The position numbers and the translations under genes are program-made. 11,909 nucleotides of DNA from contig CAJXFN010000034.1 of NCBI GenBank assembly GCA_913052655.1, positions 1-11,909 of the forward strand, in the 5' to 3' direction. Below are positions 1-7,910 of the stretch, one piece after another. Source of the stretch: an uncultured Flavobacteriales bacterium. GTDB lineage: Bacteria > Bacteroidota > Bacteroidia > Flavobacteriales > BACL11. Positions within the stretch are counted from its first letter, which is position 1, and each line of letters begins with the position of its first letter. The notes beneath the pieces were generated by a model, which saw nothing but the letters and a program-made list of their open reading frames with translations, was not told the origin of the DNA and searched no databases.

Positions 1-350
1 ATGCTACAAGACCCTGAAAAAGTTGCTCCAGGCTCAATTGAAAGTTTATTTGTTATAATATCACCGTTTAGTTTTGATGTAGATTTTAAAGCCAAGAGTT
101 GTGACACTGTGATTTTTGCTTTTATTTCTCCGGCAATATCAGCATTAGAACAAACTACATCGCCCTCTACAATGCCAGATGGGCCTACAACCAGTTTTCC
201 TTCCGTTTTAACGGAACCCTTTAGCGTTCCATCAATTCTAATGTCACTTTTTGATTGAATATCTCCATTAATTACCGTGCCATTTCCAAGCATGTTTACT
301 ACAGACGTGTTGTTTGTTGGATTTTTCATGTTATTGTTGTTTGAAAACAT
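1..350 (-). CDS. Bactofilin family protein (3' end beyond the window)
   Basis: Bactofilins are cytoplasmic or membrane-associated proteins that polymerise without nucleotide into filaments. These filaments act as scaffolds for cell-shape and wall enzymes. The 116 visible codons show an Asn-rich N-terminal tail (about residues 1-16) followed by the repeating short strands of a right-handed beta-helix, with typical phrases GTVINGDIQSKSDIRIDG, LVVGPSGIVEGDV and LSIEPGATFSGSCS. These repeat the bactofilin pattern of Gly and hydrophobic residues every few positions. I start it at the ATG at 350; an in-frame ATG at 329 (residue 8) is an alternative. The reading frame is open to base 1, so the C-terminus is missing, but most of the core domain is present. 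It lies 54 bases downstream of porW on the same strand. It could be co-transcribed or use its own promoter (TAGCTTTG at 368-375). Confidence 0.9.
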   Translation of the reverse strand, partial: MFSNNNNMKNPTNNTSVVNMLGNGTVINGDIQSKSDIRIDGTLKGSVKTEGKLVVGPSGIVEGDVVCSNADIAGEIKAKITVSQLLALKSTSKLNGDIITNKLSIEPGATFSGSCS

Positions 351-367
351 ATTTGATATTAATTTAA

Positions 368-375
368 CAAAGCTA
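368..375 (-). promoter_or_regulatory. Possible -7 promoter element (TAGCTTTG) of the bactofilin gene
   Basis: On the minus strand the octamer TAGCTTTG matches the Bacteroidota -7 consensus TAnnTTTG exactly. It ends 17 bases before the bactofilin ATG at 350. No TTG or TTTG is present 17-23 bases upstream, where the -33 box should be, so only half a promoter is visible. If real, it would give the bactofilin a transcript independent of porW. Confidence 0.3.
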
Positions 376-404
376 AAATAACATATTTTTTGGGTTTATC
401 TAAC

Positions 405-2999
405 TTATAAATAATTATTATCGTAGAACTTTGTATACCCGTCTAAATCTTTGTTTTTATAAAACTCTATGAAATTTTGTTGTGAAATAATAATTTTTTT
501 AAATGTTGTTTTATTTATTTCTTTTAACAAATCTGGGTTGGAAAACAAGGTTTTTCCATAAGATGATACATCTATCGTGTTCTTAAAGGTTTTAACTAAC
601 AAAATATGTTGTTCCATCCCCATTAACATTGTATTAATTTCTAAATTTTCAATACTATAGTTTTTAGCGTTAAAATCAGAAACAATTGTTTTTATATAAT
701 TTATGTCTGCTTTCTCTTTTGGCAACAAAATCAATAGGTAATGATCAGTGTTGTCTTTATACCTATAGGGTGTTTTTAGAATCGCGGTGGTGTTTCTCTC
801 TTCTAGACCTTGGGTGTTTTTAAGTGTCGAAAGTAAATTCTTACACCTCTCTGACGTATGTGTGTTTGGGTATTTTACACCTCCTTCTTCAAGATTTTTT
901 ATAAACGCAAGAGTGTCTCTGTTTAATTTAAACCCCGACAATATATTAATCAAGAAATATTTGGGCTGGTATTTGGAGTTTTCGTCACTTACAGATTCTT
1001 GTAATTTTATTGTGGAATAATTATAAGATAATTCAAAGCTGTCTTTCAAATAATAGTTGTAAATATTATAATACTCAATTTCTAGTTTTGCTTTTTCATT
1101 AAGAACAGATTGTATATAGTTGCTGTCCAAAAGTGATTTTGCATAGTTACTCTCTGGGAATTTATCAATTAACGTTTGTTTTGTTTTGTTTGATTTAGAT
1201 ATGTTTTTGTTTTCTAGTTGCAAACTGTACATTAAATAATAGGATAGGGGTGTTAATTCTTCATGATTTGGAAACCTTCTTACTAATTTTTCCAGCATGT
1301 TTTCGGATTTGCTCAACTCCTCTAACTCTTCTTTATATATAATCGAGGCTTGGTAATAAGCATTAATTATTTTTGTGTTGGACTCTGAAACCTCTTTTTT
1401 TGTTTTGGGGATTTGGTCTAAGTAATATTGTTCTGACTTTAAATCTTGGTTTTTTTGATTTTTAACTTTATCTAATGATGTGGAATCTCCCTCAAAAGCA
1501 TTTAAAGTCTTTTTATTAGCCCTTCTCCAATCGTCTTCTAATTTACGTTTTCCCCATTTCTTTCGAAATTCCGACAGTCCAAAACTTAGGGTTGCTGGAT
1601 TGTAGAAATACCATTTTCCTCCAGAGGTGTTTGTTCCAAAATCACTATTTCTACCCCCCCTGTCTAGCATTCCTCGATTTGCTCTATTTTGTTTTTCTCT
1701 TAATTCTTCTTGTTCTTTTTTTACTATTTCTGCAATAATTGATTGAATAATTTCTCTAACTTCTGATTCGGGAAGATTAGACAGTTTTTGCAAACTATCT
1801 TCTAGGGATATGGTTGTTAAGTGACCCACTAGTTTTTCCAATATCTTTTGTGTGTGTTTAGTTTCTTCAAAATGGAGGTGTTCTTCTGGCATAAATGTGT
1901 AGGCGCTATCGTAAAAAGTTTTTGAGGAGGTATAATCAGATCTGTTATAGTATATTTTGCCTAACTGTAAAAAAGAAATAGATTTTTGAACATCATTATC
2001 AACACTGTATTTTGTTGAAAGTGTATAGTTTTCAATTGCTGAAACGCTATCTTTATCTATAATGTCCATTTCAGCTAAAGTGAAATATATTTGGTCTAAG
2101 TAATCTTTGTTTTTTTCATCCTTAACCATTTTTGTCAAATTAACCCTCATTTGACCCAGGTCTTTTTTGTTTCTAAGAGTTCTTGCTAAATTCATTTTAG
2201 CGTTAAATACCATTTCATACTCTGGATTTGATTTTAACACCAACTCAAAATATTTTTTAGATTGTTTTACGTTTCCAGCTTCTTGATATATTTGAGCTAT
2301 GATGTAATAATATCTAGCTCTCTTATTTTTTCTTTTTATGCGTTTACAAGCTGATTTTAATTCGTCCGCTGCATCGGAAAATAAATTTTGCCTTAAGTAC
2401 AGGTCCGCCAATGTTAAATGTAGGTCTCTGTCTAATTTTTCCGGAAACCTTTTTTTAGATTGTAGTTGATCTAATATGTTTTCGGAAGATTGATAGTCTC
2501 CCAAAGCAATAAAACATTTTGCCGTCCATAATTCTGATTCATATGCTAATTCGGTTTTTTTCCATTTCTTTTTAATAAACTCAAAGGTTCTTTTCGCCTC
2601 CAAAAATTGACCTTTAAAATAATATGACTTTGCAACTAAAAAATAACTGTCATCAATCCATTTGCAATACTCTTTGTTTCTAATATTTATAGAGTGGTTT
2701 TGTATAACGATAGATCCTTTTTTTATTGACTTGTCTATATACGCGTGATGACCTGTAGAATTTGTAATATTGTTGTGTCTGAAAACTGAAAGAATGTTGG
2801 AATAATCGTCTTTATGAGCTTTTTCTAGCTTTTGTATTCCATATTTCAAGCTTTGTTTCCCATTAAAATAACCGTTGTACCTTGCTGTAATGTCGTGATA
2901 TTTTCTATGCACAAAGGTCTTTTTCTTAGTAGAACAAGAGTTTATTGTTAGAAAAAACAATAGTATCGGTATACAGATTTTAATATTCAATATTTTCAT
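405..2999 (-). CDS. porW: Type IX secretion system / gliding lipoprotein PorW (SprE)
   Basis: PorW/SprE is a periplasm-facing TPR lipoprotein needed for type IX secretion and, in gliding flavobacteria, for motility. It is thought to link outer-membrane translocon parts to the PorK/PorN ring. The 864-residue length fits the family. The N-terminus is a lipoprotein signal: a basic MKILNIK, a hydrophobic stretch about 8-19 and a lipobox ending at Cys22. The following STKKK lacks the acidic surface-export signal, so periplasmic retention is expected. TPR-like helix pairs fill about 115-380 and 545-640. Between them is a charged helix (about 411-442), a Gly-rich linker and the family hallmark WYFYNPAT (463-470) followed by WGKRKLEDDWR (482-492). 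The start is the ATG at 2999, which gives a complete signal peptide. It is transcribed divergently from the M23 operon and upstream of the bactofilin. The linker Gly-Gly is encoded within a C7 tract on the plus strand (1654-1660). Confidence 0.9.
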   Translation of the reverse strand: MKILNIKICIPILLFFLTINSCSTKKKTFVHRKYHDITARYNGYFNGKQSLKYGIQKLEKAHKDDYSNILSVFRHNNITNSTGHHAYIDKSIKKGSIVIQNHSINIRNKEYCKWIDDSYFLVAKSYYFKGQFLEAKRTFEFIKKKWKKTELAYESELWTAKCFIALGDYQSSENILDQLQSKKRFPEKLDRDLHLTLADLYLRQNLFSDAADELKSACKRIKRKNKRARYYYIIAQIYQEAGNVKQSKKYFELVLKSNPEYEMVFNAKMNLARTLRNKKDLGQMRVNLTKMVKDEKNKDYLDQIYFTLAEMDIIDKDSVSAIENYTLSTKYSVDNDVQKSISFLQLGKIYYNRSDYTSSKTFYDSAYTFMPEEHLHFEETKHTQKILEKLVGHLTTISLEDSLQKLSNLPESEVREIIQSIIAEIVKKEQEELREKQNRANRGMLDRGGRNSDFGTNTSGGKWYFYNPATLSFGLSEFRKKWGKRKLEDDWRRANKKTLNAFEGDSTSLDKVKNQKNQDLKSEQYYLDQIPKTKKEVSESNTKIINAYYQASIIYKEELEELSKSENMLEKLVRRFPNHEELTPLSYYLMYSLQLENKNISKSNKTKQTLIDKFPESNYAKSLLDSNYIQSVLNEKAKLEIEYYNIYNYYLKDSFELSYNYSTIKLQESVSDENSKYQPKYFLINILSGFKLNRDTLAFIKNLEEGGVKYPNTHTSERCKNLLSTLKNTQGLEERNTTAILKTPYRYKDNTDHYLLILLPKEKADINYIKTIVSDFNAKNYSIENLEINTMLMGMEQHILLVKTFKNTIDVSSYGKTLFSNPDLLKEINKTTFKKIIISQQNFIEFYKNKDLDGYTKFYDNNYL

Positions 3000-3046
3000 T
3001 TCTTTCGGTAAACAAACTGAAATAATTTTAATTTATTTTATTTCGA

Positions 3047-3078
3047 TTGAAATTATACAGCAAATATGAGTATATTTT
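3047..3078 (+). promoter_or_regulatory. Candidate promoter of the M23-GH3-dxr-rseP operon
   Basis: TTG at 3047-3049 is followed after 21 bases by TATATTTT at 3071-3078. This resembles the Bacteroidota arrangement TTG-N17-23-TAnnTTTG with one mismatch in the last position. Transcription would begin about 3085, leaving a short leader of roughly 14 bases before the ATG at 3099. It is the best forward match in the 99-base intergenic region. Confidence 0.3.
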
Positions 3079-3090
3079 TATGATATTTGC
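3060..3090. repeat. Operator-like inverted repeat in the divergent porW/M23 intergenic region
   Basis: GCAAATAT at 3060-3067 is mirrored exactly by ATATTTGC at 3083-3090, with a 15-base spacer. If the G-G mismatch at 3068/3082 is passed over, the A-T pair 3069/3081 continues the arms. The repeat lies in the middle of the only regulatory space between two divergent transcription units. It overlaps the candidate -7 elements of both, so it could be a repressor or activator site. A chance palindrome in AT-rich DNA is the main alternative. Confidence 0.35.
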
Positions 3091-3092
3091 AA
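3061..3092 (-). promoter_or_regulatory. Candidate promoter of porW
   Basis: On the minus strand TTG (complement of 3090-3092) is followed after 21 bases by CATATTTG (complement of 3061-3068), one mismatch from TAnnTTTG. Transcription would start near 3054, giving a leader of about 55 bases before the porW ATG at 2999. It overlaps the forward candidate almost completely, so the two promoters would compete or share control. Confidence 0.3.
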
Positions 3093-3098
3093 GGTTTT

Positions 3099-3944
3099 AT
3101 GACGGATAATTCAAAATATCACTTTTTAAGAAAACTAAAAAACAAATATCGTTTAGTAATCCTGAATGACGGAACTTTTGAAGAAAGAGTTGTTATAAAA
3201 ATTACTCCCTTAATAGTTCTTTCGATGACTTTCGTGGTTAGTTTGGTTTTGGTTTTTACAACGTTTCTATTGTTTTCTTTTACCCCACTTAAAGAATATG
3301 TTCCTGGAAAAACAAAGTTAGAAACACACAAAGAACTAGTAAAAATGGCAACAAAAGTAGACTCTCTGGTCACATTAATCGAAGGCAGAGACTTTTATGT
3401 GGACAATTTAAAAACAATTCTTCGTGGAGGAGAAGTAATAGAAATTAAAAATAAATCATTAGAAAACAACACTGACAACACCTTAGATTTGAACGTTTCA
3501 ACAGAAGATTCTTTGTTTAGATTAAAAGTTGAAAAAAAATCTAGCGGAGATTATGTCTCTGTTTCTTCTGAAGTTAATAATTATTTTTTAAGACCTTTGA
3601 AGGGGGTGTTAATTGACAAATACAACAAGCCAAACAAACACTTTGGGGTGGATATTGTAAGCAAGGTGGGGGCTATTATTAGTTCTGTTTCTGAGGGGGT
3701 GGTTGTCACAAGTGACTGGACAAAGGAAACCGGCTTTGTAATAGCTGTTCAACATTCGGGTGGATTTTTGTCTTTTTACAAACACAACTCTTCTTTGTTA
3801 AAAGAGGTTGGGGACTATGTAAAAAAGGGAGATCCTATTGCGGTAATTGGAAATAGTGGAGAGCTTACCTCTGGACCTCATTTACATTTTGAATTATGGA
3901 AAAACGGAGAAAGTGTAGACCCTGAAAACTATATTTCTTTTTAA
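3099..3944 (+). CDS. Membrane-anchored M23 (LytM-type) peptidoglycan endopeptidase
   Basis: M23 peptidases are zinc enzymes that cut peptide cross-links of peptidoglycan. The 281-residue protein has a basic cytoplasmic N-terminal tail (1-35, with HFLRKLKNKYRLVILND as in Bacteroidota relatives), one membrane span (about 37-61), a periplasmic linker that looks partly helical (about 70-165), and a C-terminal M23 domain (about 166-281). Zinc and catalytic residues are complete: His181 and Asp185 in HFGVD, and His261 and His263 in HLHFE. His229 lies in the YKHN segment. An active enzyme facing the periplasm is therefore expected. I chose the ATG at 3099; a TTG at 3087 would add four residues but lies inside the inverted repeat and promoter region. 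A weak AAGG lies five bases before the ATG. It is the first gene of a six-gene operon; the GH3 gene follows after one base. Its topology suits a bactofilin-guided hydrolase. Confidence 0.9.
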   Translation: MTDNSKYHFLRKLKNKYRLVILNDGTFEERVVIKITPLIVLSMTFVVSLVLVFTTFLLFSFTPLKEYVPGKTKLETHKELVKMATKVDSLVTLIEGRDFYVDNLKTILRGGEVIEIKNKSLENNTDNTLDLNVSTEDSLFRLKVEKKSSGDYVSVSSEVNNYFLRPLKGVLIDKYNKPNKHFGVDIVSKVGAIISSVSEGVVVTSDWTKETGFVIAVQHSGGFLSFYKHNSSLLKEVGDYVKKGDPIAVIGNSGELTSGPHLHFELWKNGESVDPENYISF

Positions 3945-3945
3945 A

Positions 3946-5439
3946 ATGAGTATTAAATCTTTTTTAAGCCTTCCCTTCGCTAATTATGTTGTTCTTAAAA
4001 ACAAAAAATGGAAAAATAACGCGGTAAATTATCAGTCTAAAGTGTTTTATAATTTAATAAATCGTGGAAAAAGCACTGTTTTTGGAAAAGATCATGACTT
4101 TTCTTCAATTAAAAGTTATTCTGATTTTAAGAAAAGAGTGCCTGTTAGGGACTATGAAGATCTGTCTCTATATATAAACAGAATTAAGGAGGGAGAAGAA
4201 AATGTTTTGTGGCCAAATAGACCAATATATTTTTGTAAAACTTCCGGTACCACCTCTGGAACAAAATACATTCCTATTAGCAAAGAAAGTATGCCGAACC
4301 ATATAACAGCCGCTAGAGACGCTATTCTTTCTTATATCTCAGAAACAAAAAACACTTCTATTGTAGAGGGTAAAATGATTTTTCTACAGGGCAGCCCTGT
4401 TTTAGACAAAACAGGAAACGTTTTAACTGGTAGGCTTTCTGGAATTGTAGCTCATCATGTGCCGTCTTACCTAACAAAAAACAGACTTCCTTCATTTGAA
4501 ACCAATTGTATTGAAGATTGGGAATTAAAAGTAGATGAAATTGTAAACGAGACTGTTAATGAAAAAATGAGTTTAATCTCTGGAATTCCGCCTTGGGTTC
4601 AAATGTATTTTGAAAAACTTAAAAAACGGACCGGAAGACAAATCAAAGATGTTTTTCCTCATTTTGATTTATTTATTTATGGGGGGGTGAATTTTGAGCC
4701 GTATAGAAAGTCTTTTGAAAACTTGATTGGAAAGAAGGTGGATGGTATAGAGTTGTACCCCGCGTCTGAGGGTTTTATTGCGTATCAAGACTCTCAAAAG
4801 GAAGTCGGAATGTTATTATGTGTAAATCATGGTATCTTTTATGAGTTTATTCCTTCTCATGATTTTTTTAATGAAAACCCAAGCAGAGTTTCTTTGGAGG
4901 GGGTGGAGTTAGGAATAAATTATGTTATAGTCTTAAGTACAAACGCCGGTTTGTGGGGTTATAATATTGGAGACACGATAAGGTTTGTTAGTCTCGATCC
5001 TTATCGAATTATTGTTACAGGCAGAATAAAGCATTTTACCTCTGCTTTTGGTGAACACGTAATTGCAGAAGAGGTGGAAAAAAGTTTAAAACTTACCCTA
5101 GAAGATTTTCCTTTTAGAGTAAATGAACTGCATTTAGCTCCTCAGATAAATCCTAATAAAGGTTTGCCATATCACGAATGGTTTGTTGAGTTTGAGGGAG
5201 AAACTAACGGATTAGATCTCTTTTCGAAAGAATTGGACAGAAATCTACAAAAGTTAAATAAATACTATGAAGATTTAATTAAAGGCAGGGTTTTACAAAC
5301 ACTAAAAATTACTGTTCTAAAAAAGGGGTCTTTCAGAAGTTATATGAAATCTGTTGGTAAGTTGGGGGGGCAAAACAAGGTTCCTAGACTTGCAAACGAC
5401 AGAAAAATTGCAGATGAATTATTAAAATATAAATTATAA
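3946..5439 (+). CDS. GH3 auxin-responsive promoter family protein (acyl-adenylate/amido-synthetase fold)
   Basis: The 497-residue protein belongs to the GH3 family of the ANL adenylating superfamily. Plant members activate carboxylic acids with ATP and join them to amino acids; the substrates of Bacteroidota members are not known to me. Visible motifs are the phosphate-binding loop KTSGTTSGTKYIP (98-110), IYGGVNFEPYR (244-254), the adenine/ribose region LYPASEG (270-276), GLWGYNIGD with Asp343 (335-343), and TGR followed by FGEHV around the hinge to the C-terminal lid (358-371). All look intact, so an ATP-using enzyme is likely. It starts one base after the M23 stop and its stop overlaps the dxr ATG (TAATG at 5437-5441), so it is translated from the same message. 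Its conserved GG at 246-247 is encoded by a G7 tract (4681-4687). Family assignment is firm; reaction and substrate are unassigned. Confidence 0.9.
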   Translation: MSIKSFLSLPFANYVVLKNKKWKNNAVNYQSKVFYNLINRGKSTVFGKDHDFSSIKSYSDFKKRVPVRDYEDLSLYINRIKEGEENVLWPNRPIYFCKTSGTTSGTKYIPISKESMPNHITAARDAILSYISETKNTSIVEGKMIFLQGSPVLDKTGNVLTGRLSGIVAHHVPSYLTKNRLPSFETNCIEDWELKVDEIVNETVNEKMSLISGIPPWVQMYFEKLKKRTGRQIKDVFPHFDLFIYGGVNFEPYRKSFENLIGKKVDGIELYPASEGFIAYQDSQKEVGMLLCVNHGIFYEFIPSHDFFNENPSRVSLEGVELGINYVIVLSTNAGLWGYNIGDTIRFVSLDPYRIIVTGRIKHFTSAFGEHVIAEEVEKSLKLTLEDFPFRVNELHLAPQINPNKGLPYHEWFVEFEGETNGLDLFSKELDRNLQKLNKYYEDLIKGRVLQTLKITVLKKGSFRSYMKSVGKLGGQNKVPRLANDRKIADELLKYKL

Positions 5440-6596
5440 TGGAGGTCAATAAAAAACACATTGCCATATTAGGTTCAACCGGTTCAATAGGAACACAAAC
5501 TCTTGAGGTAATTGACGCTCACCCCGAGAGATTTGTTATAGAGGTTTTAACCGCAAATAATAATTCTGATTTATTAATTGCTCAAGCAATAAAATACAAG
5601 CCAAATGTTGTTGTTATAACAAACAAGGAAAAATACAATCAGGTAAACAACGCATTGTTTGATTTGGGAATAAAGGTTTTTTCTGGCAAAAGCTCTCTTG
5701 AGGAGGTCGTTGAAAATGATAATATAGATGTTGTGCTTACCGCGCTCGTGGGTTACGCTGGACTAAAACCAACTATAAGAGCTATAAAGTCTGGAAAAAA
5801 TATCGCTTTAGCAAACAAAGAAACCTTGGTGGTTGCTGGTGATTTAATTACTAGTATGTGTCGACAGTATGGGGCTTGTATTTATCCTGTTGACTCTGAG
5901 CACTCCGCAATATTTCAATGTTTATCTGGAGAGAGCAACAACCCCATAGAAAAAATATATCTAACAGCGTCTGGAGGTCCTTTTAGGGGGAAAAAAAGAG
6001 AGGATCTTTTAAAAATCACAAAAAAACAAGCTTTAAATCATCCCAACTGGGATATGGGAGCGAAAATTACAATTGACTCTGCTTCTTTAATGAACAAAGG
6101 CCTAGAGGTAATTGAAGCAAAATGGCTTTTTGATTTACAATCTGATCAAATTGAAGTGGTGGTCCACCCTCAATCTATTATTCATTCAGCGGTACAATTT
6201 ACAGACGGCTCGGTGATTTCTCAATTAGGATTGCCTGACATGAAACTTCCTATACAATACGCTTTAGGGTTTCCCAAGAGGCTGAAAAATAACTTCAAAC
6301 GATTTAGTTTTTTTGACTACCCAAATCTAACATTTGAAAAAGCCGATACTAAAACCTTTAGAAATCTTGATTTAGCTTATCAATCGTTAGAAAAAGGTGG
6401 GAACATGTCATGTATATTAAACGCAGCAAACGAAATTGTCGTTGAATCTTTTTTAAATGATAAAATAGGTTTTTTATCTATGTCAGATATTATTGAAAAT
6501 TGTATGGAAAAGATTACTTTTGTAAAAAATCCTTCATTAGAGGATTATATTAATACAGATGTTGAAACAAGAATTTTAGCTAGGGAATTATTATAA
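5439..6596 (+). CDS. dxr: 1-deoxy-D-xylulose 5-phosphate reductoisomerase
   Basis: Dxr converts 1-deoxy-D-xylulose 5-phosphate to 2-C-methyl-D-erythritol 4-phosphate with NADPH and a divalent metal. This is the committed step of the MEP route to isoprenoids and the usual fosmidomycin target. The 385-residue length is near the E. coli protein (398). Motifs in order: NADPH-binding GSTGSIG (12-18), LANKETL (124-130), metal ligands Asp152 and Glu154 in VDSEHS, TASGG with Ser178, HPNWDMG with His201, and the NKGLE motif with Asn219, Lys220 and the third metal ligand Glu223. The C-terminal helical domain follows, with ILNAANE at about 336-342. All catalytic residues are present. The start ATG overlaps the GH3 stop by one base and rseP follows with no gap. 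Adjacency to rseP is common in bacteria, so this part of the operon is ancestral. Confidence 0.98.
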   Translation: MEVNKKHIAILGSTGSIGTQTLEVIDAHPERFVIEVLTANNNSDLLIAQAIKYKPNVVVITNKEKYNQVNNALFDLGIKVFSGKSSLEEVVENDNIDVVLTALVGYAGLKPTIRAIKSGKNIALANKETLVVAGDLITSMCRQYGACIYPVDSEHSAIFQCLSGESNNPIEKIYLTASGGPFRGKKREDLLKITKKQALNHPNWDMGAKITIDSASLMNKGLEVIEAKWLFDLQSDQIEVVVHPQSIIHSAVQFTDGSVISQLGLPDMKLPIQYALGFPKRLKNNFKRFSFFDYPNLTFEKADTKTFRNLDLAYQSLEKGGNMSCILNAANEIVVESFLNDKIGFLSMSDIIENCMEKITFVKNPSLEDYINTDVETRILARELL

Positions 6597-7910
6597 ATGG
6601 AAATACTTTCAAAAACACTACAACTTATTTTTAGTTTGTCGATTTTAGTTGTTCTACATGAGTTAGGACACTTTATACCAGCTCGTTTTTTTAAAACTCG
6701 AGTAGAAAAATTTTATTTGTTTTTTGATCCGTGGTTTTCTTTAGTAAAGAAAAAGATTGGAAACACAGAATATGGTATTGGGTGGCTTCCTCTGGGGGGG
6801 TATGTTAAAATATCGGGTATGATTGATGAAAGCATGGACAAGGATCAGATGAAAAAAGACCCTGAGCCGTGGGAGTTTAGAGCCAAGCCCGCTTGGCAAC
6901 GATTAATTATAATGTTGGGGGGGGTTACTGTCAATCTGTTGTTAGGCATTTTTATTTATTCAATGATATTGTTTGTTTGGAATGACACATATCTTAAAAA
7001 TGACGATGTTGTAAATGGTGTAATTTGTAGTGACTTTGCCAAAGAAATTGGTTTTGAAAACGGAGACAAAATAATTGCTGTTGACGGGTTGGGTATTGAT
7101 CGTTTTACTGACATCAACAAAGATATGGTTTTGCGAGACAAATCTTTTGTGGTTGATGTTGTAAGAAACGAGTCTCTTGAAAGAGTAGTGATTGGTGATA
7201 ATTTTATTAAACACTGGAAAAACAGTGGCAAGGAAAAATTATTTGTTCCAAGATCTGTTGTTAAAGTTGCCGAAGTAAGTGAAAATTCATTTTCGGCAAA
7301 AGCTGGAATAAAATCCGGAGACATTTTAGTGTCTGTTAATGGGGTCCCAACCAAATATTTTGATGAGTTTAAAAGAGAGTTGTTGAAAAACAAATCTAAA
7401 GTCGTGTCTGTTGTTTTAGATCGGGGGGGGGATTATAGTGTGGTGCAAGTTGAAGTTTCTGAAGACGGAAAAATTGGATTCTCTTTAGACAATAATTTCA
7501 AGTTGTCCGTGGTAAAATTTAGTTTCCTAGAGTCTTTCCCCGCTGGATACAGATTAGCTATGACAAGACTAGGCGAGTATATTAGTCAATTTGCTTTGAT
7601 TTTTAACGCTGATAATGACTTAGCAAGTGAAATGGGAGGGTTTGGAGCTATTGGAAGCATGTTTCCATCATCTTGGGATTGGCACACTTTTTGGGAACTT
7701 ACAGCATTTCTGTCATTGATGTTGGCTTTTATGAACTTGTTGCCTATACCCGCTTTAGACGGTGGCCATGTTATGTTTTTATTATATGAAATCGTAATGA
7801 GAAAACCCGCCCCAGAAAAAGTTATAGAATACGCTCAGATTGGGGGCATGGTTATCTTGTTTTCTTTGTTAATTTTCGCAAATGGAAACGACATAATGAG
7901 GCTTTTTTGA
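6597..7910 (+). CDS. rseP: Site-2 intramembrane zinc metalloprotease RseP
   Basis: RseP cuts transmembrane segments of anti-sigma factors and signal-peptide remnants inside the inner membrane. The 437 residues show the complete family plan. The first membrane segment carries the zinc motif HELGH (21-25). The conserved WLPLGGYVKISGM (63-75) and a second membrane span (about 103-127) follow. Two PDZ-like domains come next (about 138-200 and 225-300; GIKSGDILVSVNG in the second). The C-terminal membrane part has NLLPIPALDGGH (380-391), with Asp388 as third zinc ligand. The ATG at 6597 directly abuts the dxr stop, and the TGA overlaps the next ATG by one base (TGATG). Three long G tracts lie in the gene (6794-6800, 6917-6924, 7423-7431), each encoding Gly-Gly without breaking the frame. 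In Bacteroidota the likely client is an anti-sigma factor of an envelope-stress or ECF system; none is encoded nearby. Confidence 0.97.
   Translation: MEILSKTLQLIFSLSILVVLHELGHFIPARFFKTRVEKFYLFFDPWFSLVKKKIGNTEYGIGWLPLGGYVKISGMIDESMDKDQMKKDPEPWEFRAKPAWQRLIIMLGGVTVNLLLGIFIYSMILFVWNDTYLKNDDVVNGVICSDFAKEIGFENGDKIIAVDGLGIDRFTDINKDMVLRDKSFVVDVVRNESLERVVIGDNFIKHWKNSGKEKLFVPRSVVKVAEVSENSFSAKAGIKSGDILVSVNGVPTKYFDEFKRELLKNKSKVVSVVLDRGGDYSVVQVEVSEDGKIGFSLDNNFKLSVVKFSFLESFPAGYRLAMTRLGEYISQFALIFNADNDLASEMGGFGAIGSMFPSSWDWHTFWELTAFLSLMLAFMNLLPIPALDGGHVMFLLYEIVMRKPAPEKVIEYAQIGGMVILFSLLIFANGNDIMRLF

Noticed and set aside
1..258. Open frame on the plus strand at the left edge
   Set aside because: It is antisense to the bactofilin, whose beta-helix repeats are clear on the minus strand; the plus-strand product resembles nothing.
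787..1020. Plus-strand open frame of 77 codons
   Set aside because: It lies wholly antisense within porW, has a composition like a reverse-complement shadow and no promoter or start context.
3087..3098. TTG start extending the M23 protein by four residues
   Set aside because: The ATG at 3099 is a better start, and the TTG would lie inside the inverted repeat next to the likely transcription start.
6956..7393. Two overlapping minus-strand open frames inside rseP
   Set aside because: They are antisense to the PDZ region of an intact, well-recognised rseP and read as low-complexity shadows.
7907..7909. TTG start extending the antiporter by one residue
   Set aside because: The ATG at 7910 forms the common TGATG overlap with the rseP stop.
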